From: Cephalotus follicularis
Lineage: Eukaryota; Streptophyta; Magnoliopsida; Oxalidales; Cephalotaceae
Direction of reading: 5' to 3'
Assembly (NCBI GenBank): GCA_001972305.1
Contig: BDDD01006322.1
Location: 67,007 to 131,006, forward strand
DNA length: 64,000 nucleotides
How positions within the stretch are numbered: the first letter of the stretch is position 1; each line of letters begins with the position of its first letter. Below, piece by piece: positions 22,648 through 36,149 of this stretch. Below the pieces are notes generated by a model, which was given only the letters and a program-made list of their open reading frames with translations, was not told the DNA's origin and did not search any database. The translations under genes were made by a program, and so were the position numbers.

Positions 22648-25593
22648 TGACACGCCCCGTTCCCGACCACCCCGCCGGAGGACGACCATGCCAGGAGGAA
22701 GGATCCTCCACCTGGATCCCTAACCTCAACCACCAAAACATCAACACTCAAAAGGTTAACGTTCAAGCCGAGGAAGAAGGCGTGAAAACACGCTACAGAG
22801 GAGAACGCTACTCTCCAAACGACCATGTACTCTAAGGCATTAAACAAACAACGCTCGAGTACAGAAACGACAGTGTATCACTAAACTTAAGCATGGGATT
22901 AACTCAAAAGCCCGGGGACAAACGCCTTGCAGAGGACAACATTCCTAGGTCCTCTAATGTTCAACTTACGCTAAGTCACTAGCATCTCACCATGCCCGAG
23001 CATGCAAAAGATCCACCAGGGTTCACACTTCAAAACACCTCAAGGAATCTTACCGATCAGAGGTTGGGAGGTCGGGCAAAACTAAGGAAAACCTTAACTC
23101 TTACTTAACGTCTGCGAGTTACGTCCGAGGACAACACATGGGGACGCCACCAGACTTCAACTCTAAGGTCAAACTAACCAGAGCTGGAAAGTCAACCCAG
23201 GGTCTGCCTAATCTATGAACCTCACCATCCCTTCCCCGGCATCTCAGCAGAGGTGTCGTTAGATCCCTATGGCCCCGAGAATGATCTCCTAAGGATCCAC
23301 CTAAGGCCTGGGCTGAGGAGACCTATTCCATTGCCAAAAGTCAGATGACTCCAAAACGCTCTCTGCATCTTCGCATCCTAAAACACTCAGCGAAAAACGA
23401 CAACAACAACAAAGGAGGATCTCATAACATAAAAGCATATAAAACATCCAAGTGATTTTTACACGATCCTCTAACAAAATGCCGAGGACCCCCATCTTTC
23501 AAGAATCATATACAAAGAAATAATAAAAGAGATTACAGATCTTATCATCAAAAGAATCTATACTAAAACCCCCCAAGAATGCCCCAAAATGCATGAAGTA
23601 TGCGTTTGGCCGAGGAGCCATCATAAGTTGCTTGCATCAGACGTCTACCTCAGTCAACACGCTTCCTCTTGGTGGATCTCAAGAACTCTGCAACCCTACT
23701 TCCACTGCACACAAAATCGAGAGGGGATTAGAGCAACTGACTAGTGAGTAAGATCAAGGAAATTCCCAAGCAACCCACCACCACTGGGTGCTAAGAACAA
23801 GGTAACGTGCCATGTCCCAACTGGGCCGACGACACTACGTAACCACTGTTCAACAAAGGAAAGGCAGAGGTGAACATGTACAAGAATATCAACAACCAGA
23901 TAAAGTCCGAGGAGACGTCAGAGCTACCAAACTCAATGACTAACCTCAAGGAAAGATATTATCAACAAGTTATAACAAATAAGCCAAGGATGTGAGGATC
24001 AACAAACGATCAAGAGGATTACTGATACAGTATCAATCACATGCACATACCCCACACATTCATGCACACATCATACTGACACATTTCCATAGCCGGAACC
24101 ACCTTGGAAACCGGTGAAATCAATCAACGTGGTCATGGGCTACAAGACTGTACACATCCCTCATATACGCATATAGATACCCACTTCCAGAGCATTGTAT
24201 GAACATCGATGGAAGGGCTACGCGAGCACACCTTCCTCGGTAATAACACATCGACGCACCTCACTTCATGAACATCTATTGAAGGGCTACATAAGCACTC
24301 CCTCGTCGAAAATCACGAGTTCAGTTCTACACCATATGAACATCAATCGAGGAGCTACCTCATCGGCAATCATATAGGGCTAATATCGTCCAAGGGGCGC
24401 GTGAATAACCGCTCAACTGTACCCTTGATGAGATGATCGAGGAGAACTTCGGCTTAGTGGTAAGTGTATCATCACTTAGACCATCTCAGCCGGCAAGCTC
24501 ATGTCCGAGGACTCCATCATGGCTTGACTAAGAAAGTAGCGGATCCTCGGCTGTCTTCATACATCATTCCGTCATAGACCAACAAAATGAGAAGATCCGA
24601 GTATGGAACCCAGCCACAATCACACACAACAATTCATCATAGACAATGGCACTGCTGAATGGAATTCGGATCGAACGCCCACTCATCTGCCAGTATAACA
24701 AGCCTTATACATATCTAAGTACCAGTAATAAGTATCCAAGGAAAACAACACATGATATCAAGAAAGCATGAAATACATGTCATTTAAGGGACAACAACAA
24801 TTAACCCAACATCGAGACCTCTGCTCCGAAAATAGTATTCCAAACATGCTATAAACAGCAAGACCGCAAGAAAAGAAATCCTGGACAAGGATAATATCAT
24901 GAAAAACATATAAACAAAGAACTCTCAGTATCAATTGATAGAAAAGGGAAACATCCCACCCACTAGTATCTGCAGTCTTCTGCTAGCTTCCTTGCGGTGT
25001 GAGCTCTGGGCCTGGATCTTCCTCTACAAGATCAACACACACAGCTTAGCTATAACCATCAAACAACATCCGAGGAACATGCATGAACCACACACATGCA
25101 CAAGAACTACAACTAAGCTCCTCCTCGGCCTCAAAAGCCGTTACACTAACGTCGAAGCTTCACACCAACAAAAAGCCGAGGAGAGCACTCACCTGCTAAA
25201 CGTGTAGACTGGTAAGAAGGTTCCAACCTTAGAAGGTGAACGAAGCTTCAAGGAGAACGAAGAAGAAGAGGAAAGAAAACTCGCCAACCGTTCTTCCAAT
25301 GAAAATGATGAATGAAGATTACTACTCTTCACATAGCCAAAGTCATCAAACCAAACTTCTTCAAGAAGCTTCACTCTTCCCGATACACCACTTAAGAAAA
25401 TAATTTTCACCTCTCCACTCCTTATTTGACACTTGTCCACCCCCTTTCTTTAACACATGTCCAACATAGCGAATGGGACTTAGCCACCAAGCCCAAAACA
25501 AACTCAACCAAGGAGAAAAAGAGAAAAGAAAAAGAAAAAAATTTCCCCAAGGCCCAAACATCAAGTTCTCAAAAATTAACGCTGGCCGTTACA
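22648..25593 (-). mobile_element. Chromovirus F 3' LTR
   Basis: The 2,946-bp LTR runs TGACACGCCCCG...GGCCGTTACA on the plus strand. It carries text also found in the LTR of H (for example CTGGATCTTCCTCTACAAG near 25010). No phased GTCGAC array is seen. No gene; open frames here are short and shared with no known family. Confidence 0.92.
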
Positions 25594-25608
25594 TCCTCTC
25601 CCCCTTTA
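25594..25608 (-). promoter_or_regulatory. Chromovirus F polypurine tract
   Basis: The minus strand reads AAAGGGGGAGAGGA immediately before the TGTAACGGCC start of the 3' LTR, the expected place and base bias for the plus-strand primer. Confidence 0.85.
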
Positions 25609-27862
25609 GGGAATTTTGTCCTCAAAATTCTTTCTCTGGTCCAGGGAACAAGTTGGGGTAACGTTCCCTCATCTGGTCCTCACGTTCCCACGTTGCTTCC
25701 TCTGCTACATGGTTCCTCCCCAAGATCTTCACCAACGGAATGGTCGTGTTCCTCAGCACCTGTTCTTGACGATCTAGAATCTGTTCTGGGGCTTCCTCAT
25801 AAGCTAAAACTGGTAGATCCTCTTCGGATAACACAAAAAAGCTCGACAAACACATGGGAAGGATCAGCAACGTACTTCCTCAGCACAGATACATCGAACA
25901 CATCATACACTCTTGCTAACTCTGAAGGTAACACAAGACGATATGCCACTGGCCTGATCCTCTGCACCATCTCAAAGGGTCCCATGTACCTCGAGCTACG
26001 CTTTCCACGCTTGCCAAAAAGAACAATCCCCGTCTGTAATGATACTTTGAGGAAAACCTTATAACCTACCGAGAACTCCAAGTCCTTAAGACAATTGTCT
26101 GCGTAGCTCTTTTGCCTACTATGAGCCGCGCACAGATGATCTCGGATTATCTTCACATTCTCTGCTGCATCTTGAACCAACTCTGGTCCAAACAACTGGT
26201 GTTCTCCTACCTCATTCCAACACAAAGGGGTTTGACATCGTCAGCCGCACTAATCCTCATAAGTAGCCATACCAATGCTCGCTTGATAGCTGTCGTTGTA
26301 GGCGAACTCGATCAAGGTTAGGTGGTCATCCCAACTTCCTCGGAAATCCATAACACAGACTCTCAAGATGTCCTCAACAATCTGGATAGCATGCTCAGAC
26401 TGCCCATTGGTCTGAGGATAGTACGTTGTACTGACTCGCAACTCCGTACCCAACGTCCTCTACAAGCTCCGCCAGAACCTTGATGTGAACCTCCAGTCTC
26501 TATCCGAAACTATGCTGCTGTGAATCCCATGTAACTTGATCACGCCATCCACATAAAACCGAGCTAACTTGTCTAAACTAAAATCCGTCCTTATTGGCAA
26601 GAAGTGAACAGACTTGGTCAGATGATCAACGATCACCCAAATAGCATCATGCTTCCTCCTCGTCCGAGGGAAGCCTGTGACAAAGTCCATCGATATGTTA
26701 TCCCATTTTTCACACTGGAATAGGAAGCGGTTGGAGAAGACCTGAGGGCTTCTGTCACTCAGCCTTCACCTGCTGGCACCTCAGGCATGTTGCCACGAAC
26801 CTGGCAATATCACGCTTTATGCTCGGCCACCAGAAAGATTGGCTTAGGTCACGGTACATCTTGGTACTTCTAGGATGCATCGACCAAGGAGAACGATGAG
26901 CTTCTTCCAAAATTTCTTGCTTGATCATCTCAACATGTGGTACACATATCCTTTGCCCAAACATCAGAGCACCATCACCTCTGATGTGGAAGTCAGTCCG
27001 AGAACCCTCTTTGACTTGTTTCATTATCTTAGCCAACCTCCATTCCTTCTCTTGTGTTGCTCGGATATGCTCTTCCCAAACAGACTTCACTCGCAGAGAA
27101 GCCAACATTGCTCCACTGTCCTCTGCAGACAGCTCTGCCCTAGAAAATCTCAATTGTTCCAACATCGGTAAGTAAACCAACTGTACATGAGCCAAGGAAA
27201 TAGAAGACTTCCTACTCAATGCATCAGTAACCACGTTGGCCTTACCCGGATGATACTCAATGGTACAATCATAATCCTTGATGAGCTCGATCTATCTCCT
27301 CTACCTCATGTTCAAATGTGGTTGAGAAGATAAATACTTCAAACTCTGGTGGCCTATAAAGATCTGGCAAACTTCACCATACAGATAATGACGCCATATC
27401 TTCAAAGCAAACACCACCGTAGCTAACCCCAAGTCATGGGTAGGGTAGTTGAGCTCATGAACCTTCAACTGCCGAGAAGCATAGGCAATGACTTTCCGTT
27501 CTTGCATCAACACTCAAGCAAGTCCATGCGGTGAAGCATCACTGTAAACCACGAAACCCACCCCTGGAAAAGGAAGGGTCAACACTGGAGCTATCGTTAA
27601 CCTATCCTTCACGTCCTTCCTTGTCAATCTTGACAGGGGAGCCGCTATTGTCGAGAATCCATTAACAAACCTTCGGTAATAGCGAGCAAGTCTAAGGAAA
27701 CTGCGCACCTCAGGCACACTCTTAGGTCTTTCCCAATCTAACACAGATTCAACCTTCCTCGGGTCCACTTCAACACCTTGGCCCGAGATCAAATGGCCAA
27801 AAAACACAACCTTGTCCAACCAAAACTCACACTTACTAAGCTTAGCATACAACTCATGGTTT
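25609..27862 (-). pseudogene. Chromovirus F pol, second half
   Basis: Minus strand, high to low: RT end ([20 protein letters not shown]), RNase H ([20 protein letters not shown]), integrase zinc-binding region (SPWSMHPRSTKMYRDL, CLRCQQVKAE), integrase core (MDFVTGFPRTRRKHDAIWVI), C-terminal region (FGKRGK, YMGPFEMV) and a chromodomain tail (PEQILDRQEQVLRNTTIPLV, EEATWE). The tail targets chromoviruses to heterochromatin. It is split from the first half by the solo LTR. Fossil; many breaks. Confidence 0.9.
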
Positions 27863-27867
27863 CTCAA

Positions 27868-30676
27868 TATAGCACCCCCGGCCCGAGTCCACTTTATGCT
27901 CAAAGCGAGCTACGAAGATCAGTGCATTACGTGGGTGTGACCTTTGACCGTCAAATCATATAACCATTTAACGATCCATTAATCATTTAATCTTAACTTA
28001 GATTTAAAACCTAACATTATTATTCAATAACTTCACGGGATCACATATGCTTACATCTTTGAAACACCAATTTCAAAATGTCATATTCTTATTATCGTGA
28101 TCGTTTCTAATATCTTTGCATTTGTACATCACTCAAAATGTAACCTTACACAGCGGAAAAACATAATCTTATTACATCCTAAAACAATCATATACTCACT
28201 TTTACCATTAACTTCTCATACTCTCAAGTATGTTCAATAACTTTTGATATCATTATCTTACATAAAAACATCATAACCTATAGCATTCATTTCCTTACCT
28301 TAACATCTATACATCGTTTATCATAAAATGTTACATGGTGCAAAACATTAACACATGACCTTAAAACATAACTTCATAGCATATCCTACTTCCTTTCCGA
28401 TACTTCGTTTACAAACTTTCTTTAAGGCTCACAATCTTCATGCTCGAAATTTCCTGAAAATTCATTTAAAAAACAAAACATTGAAAGGAATGAGCTCAAA
28501 TAGCCCAGCAAGGATCTTAGTCATAAAACGTCATTGAAATCCGTTGTATTTGATAATCTTTATCAAAATGTTTGCAATCATACATTTCAATACATCATCC
28601 GAAATCATCTTCTAGTTTTATAAAACTAGTACCTTTCACTATCAAAATCCATTGTTGCATTTTCCGGTGTATAACACCGACATACTTGAAAACAATCAAA
28701 AACGTTATCCAATCATACCTTCTTTTGGCTTGTATCACAGACATACTTGAAAACATCAGTAAAATCGTTTTCTTCACATTCATAAACAAAACATCTTTGA
28801 AACCTTTTTTCTGTTCATATCTCATGAAACAGAACATTTCATAAAACTTAATGGCCGTGAACCTCTAATGAACCATTTCATAAAACATTTCTCTTCATTT
28901 GAGTAGTTAACTCAAATGCATTCATAAAATCATTTCATAAAATCTTCCTTAATACCTTGAGTGATCAGCTCAAAGCATTCATAAAACATATCTCTTCACT
29001 TGAGTAGTTAACTCAAATGCATTCATAAAACAGCTTTGTATAACATTTCTAAAACTGGTATTTCATATGGAAATAATCATTTCCAGAGAAAACTTAAAAA
29101 TAATTTTGAACATAGTCTTTGGTCAATAAGTTGAAAGAATTTCAAAACATACAAAACATAACAGAATAAAACAGAATATTTGATACTTTAGGAAAAGTGC
29201 AGAATCCTTACTAACATAAAATACTTTAGAAAAAGTGATTTAGTATCCTTACGTTGCTTTTGCATAAAAATAGCATTTTCCTTACCACCATAAGATAGTC
29301 TAGAATGATGATCAGAAATCCTTACTTTGCTTTAATCTCCTTCTCTCCCATGATTCATCCTAGCCAAAACTTAGCAGAAACTAATCCCTTCTTAGCTGAA
29401 ACTACACACGTATGGATAGCATCTATCAAACACAATATGTATGCTATATGTTCATAAACATGTCATACACCCTACCTGTTAACATTAGCAACCGTACATT
29501 CGAGCTGCAGGTTCAACCGCCGGACATTTCGAAATTGCTACCAATTATCGATTATCACTTTCCTTCACAGTCGAACCAAATTACATCCTCGCCCACTGCA
29601 CGTACAATACATTTCCATTACGATCAACGCACATAAACCAACATTGCCGTCACCGTAGCGTCGGCCAGATTTCGGCCAACTCACATAGTTGGTGAAACAC
29701 CCATAAACAGGTTCCACGTTGAATGGTCTACTCAAAACCGCTCAAGACTCACCGTGAATCGGCGCCAAACACCGTGTCACCGGCGGCAGCTAGTTGTGAC
29801 AAACTTAGTCAACTCGCCGGACCTCAACAGGTCCGATCACCAACCAAAAATGTCACACAATCACCTGGTCAACACATCCCTGCCCTTGACTCGCCATGAC
29901 TCAGCGCCAAACGTGCGGTCTTAGGTGGCCGTGAGTCGAATCAGTCAACACATCCTGGTCGATCCCAACCGAGAAAAGCCTCAACGACGGTTGAAATGGA
30001 TAGAGCGGGCCTGCTGGATGAAAACCCACTCCATCCGCGACGCCAACGACGTTGAAAAATGCACGGAGAGGTGGCGACAGTGGCGAGGAAGAAGAAGAAA
30101 AGAAGAAAAGGAGAAAAGGAAATGAGGAGTTACCTTCGGCCGGTGCGCCTGGGTGGTCCGCCCTCCTCTCCCAGTCACATGGCTGCCTCCGGCGTTGTCT
30201 CCGACGCCCTCTCTCCCTCTCTCTGCCGCTGTCTCTCCCGGCATCTCTCATTTCTCTCTGGTTCGGGCACTTAGCGCCCGCTATTCATTCTTTACACGGG
30301 CGTGTGGAGCGCCCGTGGTTCCTCTCTCTGCCCTTTATAATTTTTGCTTCTACTTTAGTATTTACGGGAAAAATACTAAAGCCTTGGTCCCGATTATTCC
30401 GCAAATTGCGACATAAATTATCCAAACGGCAACCAAAATAATCGTACAAATAATGCGAACATAGGACCTTACTGTCGCACATTAAAATATACTTTATTAG
30501 CCATTTTGAGCATCATCATTGGGGCTTCAAGTGCGCAATGCCTTATAACATTTCCTTATCATTCCTCTTTCAAAACCCGAATGTATAAAAGGGAAAACAT
30601 CATCAAATATGAGAATTTCACCATTCTCATTAATTCCATAAAAACATTACATTTTGGGAAAAACTCGGGTGTTACA
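27868..30676 (-). mobile_element. Solo gypsy LTR in RT of chromovirus F
   Basis: The 2,809-bp LTR runs TATAGCACCCCCGG...GGGTGTTACA on the plus strand and is flanked by CTCAA at 27863-27867 and 30677-30681. On the minus strand it starts TGTAACACCCGAG. It belongs to the same LTR family as 61228-63376 and E (shared TTGAGT/ACTCAA inverted repeats). No internal domain remains, so it is a solo LTR. It has no GTCGAC array. GC-rich open frames at 29900-30440 show no known domain. Confidence 0.92.
28898..29016. repeat. TTGAGT...ACTCAA inverted repeats
   Basis: Three near-perfect inverted repeats lie at 28898-28916, 28957-28973 and 29000-29016, each with TTGAG arms and a 5-7 bp centre. They recur in E (49110-49126) and in the LTR at 61228 (62495-62513, 62562-62580). 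The first and third are also a direct duplication about 100 bp apart. Confidence 0.75.
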
Positions 30677-30681
30677 CTCAA

Positions 30682-31860
30682 GGTCTGCAAAACTATCCTC
30701 AGATGTTCCTCGTGCTCGGCCATACTCCGCGAGGATACCATCACGTCGTCTATGAACACTACCACAAAAATGTCCAAGAAAGGTGGGAACACCCGATTCA
30801 TCAAATTCATGAAAGCAGCCGGTGCATTAGTTTACCCTAACGGCGTAACCGAGAACTTATAGTGACCATATCGAGATCCAAAAGCTATCTTTGGGATATC
30901 ATCATCCCTCACCTTCAACTGGTGATATCCAGACCAAAGATCTATCTTAGATAATACACAGGCGTCTCGCAACTGGTCAAACAAGTCATCTATCCTCGGC
31001 AACGGATACTTGTTACACACTGTGACTTTGTTGAGCTTCCTATAGTCGATACACATCCGCATAGCCCCATCCTTCTTCTTCACGAACAGGACCGGACCAC
31101 CCCATGGAGAACTACTAGGCCGTATAAATCCTTTATCCAACAAGTCTTCCAACTGCACCTTTAGCTCTTTCAACTCTACTGGTTCCATACGGTAAGGAGC
31201 AAGGGATATAGGAGCTGTACCAGGGATCAACTCAATCTCAAAGTTTATCTCCCTGTCCGGAGGAGGTCCTTGTAACTCATCGTGGAAAACATCGGGAAAC
31301 TCGCAAACCACAGGTATGTCCCTTACCTTTGGCTTAGAGATCCGAATGTCTACCACATGAGCTAAGAATCCTTGTGCACCCTTCCCCAAGGTCTTACGTG
31401 CAACCATAGACGAGATCATGTTCAAAGGTGTTGAGCACTGCTCACAGACTAACTCCATGCCTGACTCGTCGGGAAAACAAAGGACACAACCTTTCACGAA
31501 CAATCCACCAATGCTCGATGCCTTACTAGCCAATTCATACCCAAGATGGCATCAAAGTCCTCAGTATTGAAGGGGATAAGGTCAGGTACAAAACTCTGCC
31601 CTTTGATCGTAACATCGCAACCTCTGTAGACTCGTTCTACACGGTAACTCTGGCCTGTAGGAACAGATACAAAGATCTCTTCGGCCAAAGGACTCAACTC
31701 ACCACATGCATGTATGCAAAATGCATGGGCAACAAAAGATAAAGAGGCTCCCGTGTCAAACAAAACTATGTTGTCCCTGCCAAAGATAAGAGCCTTACCT
31801 ATAGCCACGTCTGTCGATCGAAGAGCATCCTCTCTATTCAGAGCATAGACTCTGGTTGTC
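30682..31860 (-). pseudogene. Chromovirus F protease and first half of RT
   Basis: Minus strand: protease around 31810-31490 with the aspartic-protease motif LFDTGASLSFVAHAF and ILGMNWL, linker ([19 protein letters not shown]), then RT ([45 protein letters not shown]) up to the [11 protein letters not shown] block. It stops at the solo LTR and resumes at 27862. Fossil; a few breaks. Confidence 0.92.
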
Positions 31861-33120
31861 GCTGCAGGTCAACCTTGCTGACGGCTACCACTGGCCTTGG
31901 ATGAACCCACTGGAGAAGCCATTGATCCACCTCTGGCTCCCGCTGATTGTCTATTGGAAGCAGTTGGTCCAGGCGTCGCTGAGGTTTGCTGAACCTGTGG
32001 ACAGTTCATCTTTATGTGTCCACCTGGCCACACTGGAAATATTATCGGGTCTCTGCCATATAGTTGCCAAAGTGAGAACGACCACACCTCTTGCACCTTG
32101 GAGGTTGTTGAGAAGCTGATGAACTGTGATGCGTGCTCTGTCGCACACCACTGGCTGTAGGAGAACTTGTTTGTTGTAGAGAGAACGTCCTCTGCCCATC
32201 AAACTTGGCCTGTTTCCACCGTCGGATTCCTCTGTCCTTTATCCTGTCAGTTCCTCTGCCCTTTGATGCTTTGCTCAACCCTCTTGGTAGATTCCACCAA
32301 ATCTCAAAAGATAGTCCGATTTGTTGCTGCCATAGTATGTCTCATCTCGGGCGGTAACCCATCCAATAATTTCTCACACCTCTCCTCTTGGTTTGCAACC
32401 AACGCCAGAGCAAAGTGAGACAACTCCATAAAACGGTATTCATACTGGGTCACAGTCATGTTCCCCGAGCGTAAGTGTAAAAACTCACTCCTCTTCTCTT
32501 TCACAAAAGTAGATGGGAAGAAGTACTGGTAGAACTCTCTTTTGAAAACGTCTCAAGTGATCGTCGCAACATCGGCATGCCTAGCCTAGAGAGCTTCCCA
32601 CCATCGAAGAGCATTCTTCCTTACCAAGAAGATAGCAAGTCTAATGCGTGAGTCGTCAGAAACTCCCATATGTACAAACATCATCTCAAGATGATTCAGC
32701 CATGCCTCCATATCCGCTAGATCGTTCGTACCCTCAAAAGTTGTATCATCTAAATGTTGCAGACGTTCAACTGGTAGGACCTTAGGTCGAGAGCCACTCA
32801 ATGCTTGTGCCATCATCGTAGCAAACTACATCCACTCAGCTTGATTACCTCTACCTATCGGAGGAGGTACCTATGCAGCTGATTGCCGGGACTTCAGCTG
32901 CCACCTCCGGTCCAGTCTATTGTCCAACTACTCCATGGTCTTCCTACACACCAGGCCCAACAGGAGGCAGTTCTTGATCCACATGTAGTAGGGAGGTTTC
33001 TCTTCCTCTGACTTGACCACATCCTCTGGGCTGACGCTGAAGCACCATCTACCTTCACATGCAAAGTTAGGGTATTACTAAAAAGCATACTACATGAAAT
33101 GCATGCAATGCATACCCCCA
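31861..33120 (-). pseudogene. Chromovirus F gag remnant
   Basis: The minus-strand gag homology (DMEAWLNHLEMMFVHMGVS, ALRWWEAL, EFLHLRSGNMTVTQYEYRF, LLDGLPPEMR) leads to a zinc-knuckle region near 32100-31990 (GHIKMNC). Its position after the primer site and before protease fits the family. Fossil; several breaks. Confidence 0.85.
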
Positions 33121-33160
33121 AAAGTCTACCAAGAAAAACACAAGGAAACTAAACCTGTCG

Positions 33161-33174
33161 CTCTGATACAAAAA
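33161..33174 (-). promoter_or_regulatory. Chromovirus F primer-binding site
   Basis: The minus strand reads close to the TGGTATCAGAGC primer site of initiator Met tRNA, four to six bases inside the 5' LTR end at 33179. Confidence 0.75.
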
Positions 33175-33178
33175 AGCT

Positions 33179-36144
33179 GACACTCCCCATTCCCAACCAC
33201 CCCGCTGGAGGACGGCTGTGCCAGGAGGAAGGATCCTCCACCTGGATCCCTAACCTCAACCACCAAAACATCAACACTCAAAAGCTTAATGCTCAAGCCG
33301 AGGAAGCAGGCATGAAAATGTGCTGCAGAGGAAAACGCTACTCTCCAAATGACCACTCGCTCTAAGGCATTAAACAAACAACGCCCGAGTATAGAAATGA
33401 CAGCGTATCACTAACCTTAATCCTGGGATTAACTCAAATGCCTGAGGACAAATGCCTTGTAGAGGACAACCATCCTAGGTCCTCTAACATTCAACTTACG
33501 CTAAGATGATAGCATCTCACCACGCCTGAGCGTACAAAAGATCCATCAGGGTATACACTTTAGAACACCTCAAGGAATCTTACCGATCAGAGGTCGAGAG
33601 GTCGGGCAAAACTAAGGAAAACCTTAACTCTCACTTAATGTATGCGAGTTACGTCCGATGACAACACATGTGGATGCCATCAGACATCAACTCTAAGGTC
33701 AAACTAACCCGAGCTAGAAAGTCAACCTAGGGTCTGCCTAATCTATGAACCTCACCATCCCTTCCCCAGTATCTCAGCAGAGGTGCTGTCAGCTCCCTAA
33801 GGCCCCGAGAAGGATCTCCTAAAGATCCACCTAAGGCTTGGGTTGAGGAGACCTGTTCCGTTGCCAAAAGTCAGTCGACTCCAAAACGCGCTCCTCATCT
33901 ACGCATCCTAAAACACTTAGCGAAAAATAACAACAACAACAACAAAGGAAGATCTCATAACATAAAAGCATATAAAACATCCAAGTGATTTTTACACGAT
34001 CCTCTGACAAAATGCTGAGGACCCCCATCTTGCAGGAATCATATACAAAGAAATAACAAAAAAGGTTACATATCTTATCATCAAAAGAATCTATACAACC
34101 CCCCCGCCCCCAAGAATGCCCCAAAATGCATGAAGGTTGCGCTTGGCTGAGGAGCCATCCTAAGGTGCTTGCATCAGACGTGTACCTGAGTCAACACGCT
34201 TTCTCTTAGTGGATCTCAAGAACTCTGCAACCCTGCTTCCTCTGCACACAAAACTAAGAAGGGATTAGTCCTACAAACTAGTGAGTAAGATCAAGGAAAT
34301 TCCTGAGCAACACACCACCATTGGGTGGTAGGAACAAGGTAATGTGCCATGCCCCAACTGGGCTGAGGACACTACATAACCACTGTTCAATAAAGGAAAG
34401 GCAGAGGTGAACATGTAAAAGAATATCGACAACAAGATAAAGTCCGAGGAGATGTTAGAGCTACCAAACTCAGTGACAAACCTCAGGGAAATATATTATC
34501 AACAAGTTATAACAAATATGCTAAGGATCCGAGGATAAATAAAAGATCAAGAGGATTACTGGTACAATATCAATCATATGCACATACCCCACACATTCAT
34601 GGACACATCATACTCACACATTTCCATAGCTGGAACCACCTCGGCAACACAAATAACAGCTCCGTTGAAATCCATCAATGTGATCATGGGCTACAGGGCT
34701 GTACACATCCCTCATATACGCATATAGATACCCACTTCCAGAGCACCGTATGAACATCGATGGAAGGGCTACGCGAGCACACCTTCCTCGGTAATCACAT
34801 GTTGGCGCACCTCATTACATGAACATTGATCGATGGGCTACACAAGCACTCCCTCGACGGCAATCACGACTTCAGTACTACACCATATGAACATAAATTG
34901 AGGAGCTACCTCGTCGGTAATCATATAACACTAATATCATCCAAGGGTCCTGTGAATCGCCGCTCAGCTCTACCCTTGACGAGATGACAGAGGAGAACTT
35001 CAGCTTAGCGGTAAGTGTATCACCACTTTGACCATCTCGGCCGGCAATCTCATGTCCAAGGACTCCATCATGACTTGACTAAGAGAGCAGCGGATCCTCG
35101 GCTGCCCTAACACATCATTCCCTCATAGACAAACGCAATGAGAAGATTCGGGTATACAACCCAGCCACAGTCACACCCAACAGTTCATCATAACAATGGC
35201 ACTCCTGAATGGAATTGGGATCGAACGCCCACTCCTCTGCCCGCCATAACAAGCCTCATACATATCCAAGTACAAGTAACTAGTATCCAAGGAAAACAAC
35301 ACATGATATCTAGAAAGCATGAAATACATGTCATTTAAGGGACAACAACAATTAACCCAACCTCGAGTCCTCTGCTCGAAAAATAAATTTCAAACATGCT
35401 ATAAACAACAAGACCGCAGGAAAAGAAACCCTGGACAAGGATAATATCATGAAAAGGCATATAACAAAAGAACTCTCAGTATCAGTTGATAGAAAAGGGA
35501 AACATCCCACTCACTATTATCTAGAGTCTTCTGCTAGCTTCCTTGTTGTGCGGACTCCGCGTCTGGATCTTCCTCTACAAGATCAACACACACAGCTTAG
35601 CTATAACTATCAAACAACGTCCGACGAGCATGCATGAACCACACACATGCACAAGAACTACAACTAAGCTCCTCCTTGGCCTCACAAGTCGTTAATATAA
35701 CGTCGAAGCTTCACACCAACACCAAGCGGAGGAGAGCACTCACCTGCTAAATGAGTAGACTGGGAAGATGCATCCAACCTCAGAAGACGAACGAGCTTCA
35801 AGGAGAACGAAGAAGAAGAAGAAAGAAAACTCGGCAACCGTTCTTCCAACGAAACTGATGAATGAAGATTACTACTCTTCACATAGACAAAGTCATCAAA
35901 CCAAACTTCTTCAAGAAGCTTCACTCTTCCCAAGACACCACTTAGGAAAATATCTTTCACCTCTCCACTCTTTATTTGTCACTTGTCCACCCCCCTTTCT
36001 TTAAAACATGTCCAACGTAGCTAATGGGCCTTAGCCACCAAGCGCAAAACAAACTCAACCAAGGAGAAAAAGAGAAAAAAAAAAGAATTTTTTTTTGCCA
36101 AGGCCCAAACATCAATTTGTCCAAAATTAATGATGGTCCTTACA
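33179..36144 (-). mobile_element. Chromovirus F 5' LTR
   Basis: The 2,966-bp LTR runs TGACACTCCCCATTCC...GGTCCTTACA on the plus strand and is collinear with 22648-25593 over its full length. Differences between the copies look dominated by C/T and G/A. No supported gene inside. Confidence 0.92.
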
Positions 36145-36149
36145 TTACC

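Larger units (their letters stand above)
22648..36144 (-). mobile_element. Chromovirus F (Ty3/gypsy, Tekay-like) nested in Sirevirus
   Basis: The LTRs at 22648-25593 and 33179-36144 share ends TGACAC...TTACA. Flanks are TTACT (22643-22647) and TTACC (36145-36149), one mismatch. Minus-strand order is LTR, primer site, gag, protease, RT, RNase H, integrase, chromodomain tail, purine tract, LTR, so all parts of the family are present. A solo LTR sits in RT (27868-30676). In a ~190-bp sample the LTRs differ at about one site in nine, mostly C/T and G/A. Broken, more than ten breaks. Confidence 0.93.

Noticed and set aside
25426-26064. Plus-strand 212-residue open frame
   Set aside because: It overlaps the minus-strand end of chromovirus F, whose integrase and chromodomain text explains the sequence; the plus-strand protein has no recognisable domain.
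29901-30441. GC-rich open frames on both strands suggesting a host exon
   Set aside because: They lie within a solo LTR with a clear CTCAA duplication, are Arg/Ser/Pro-rich, and show no domain or splice context.
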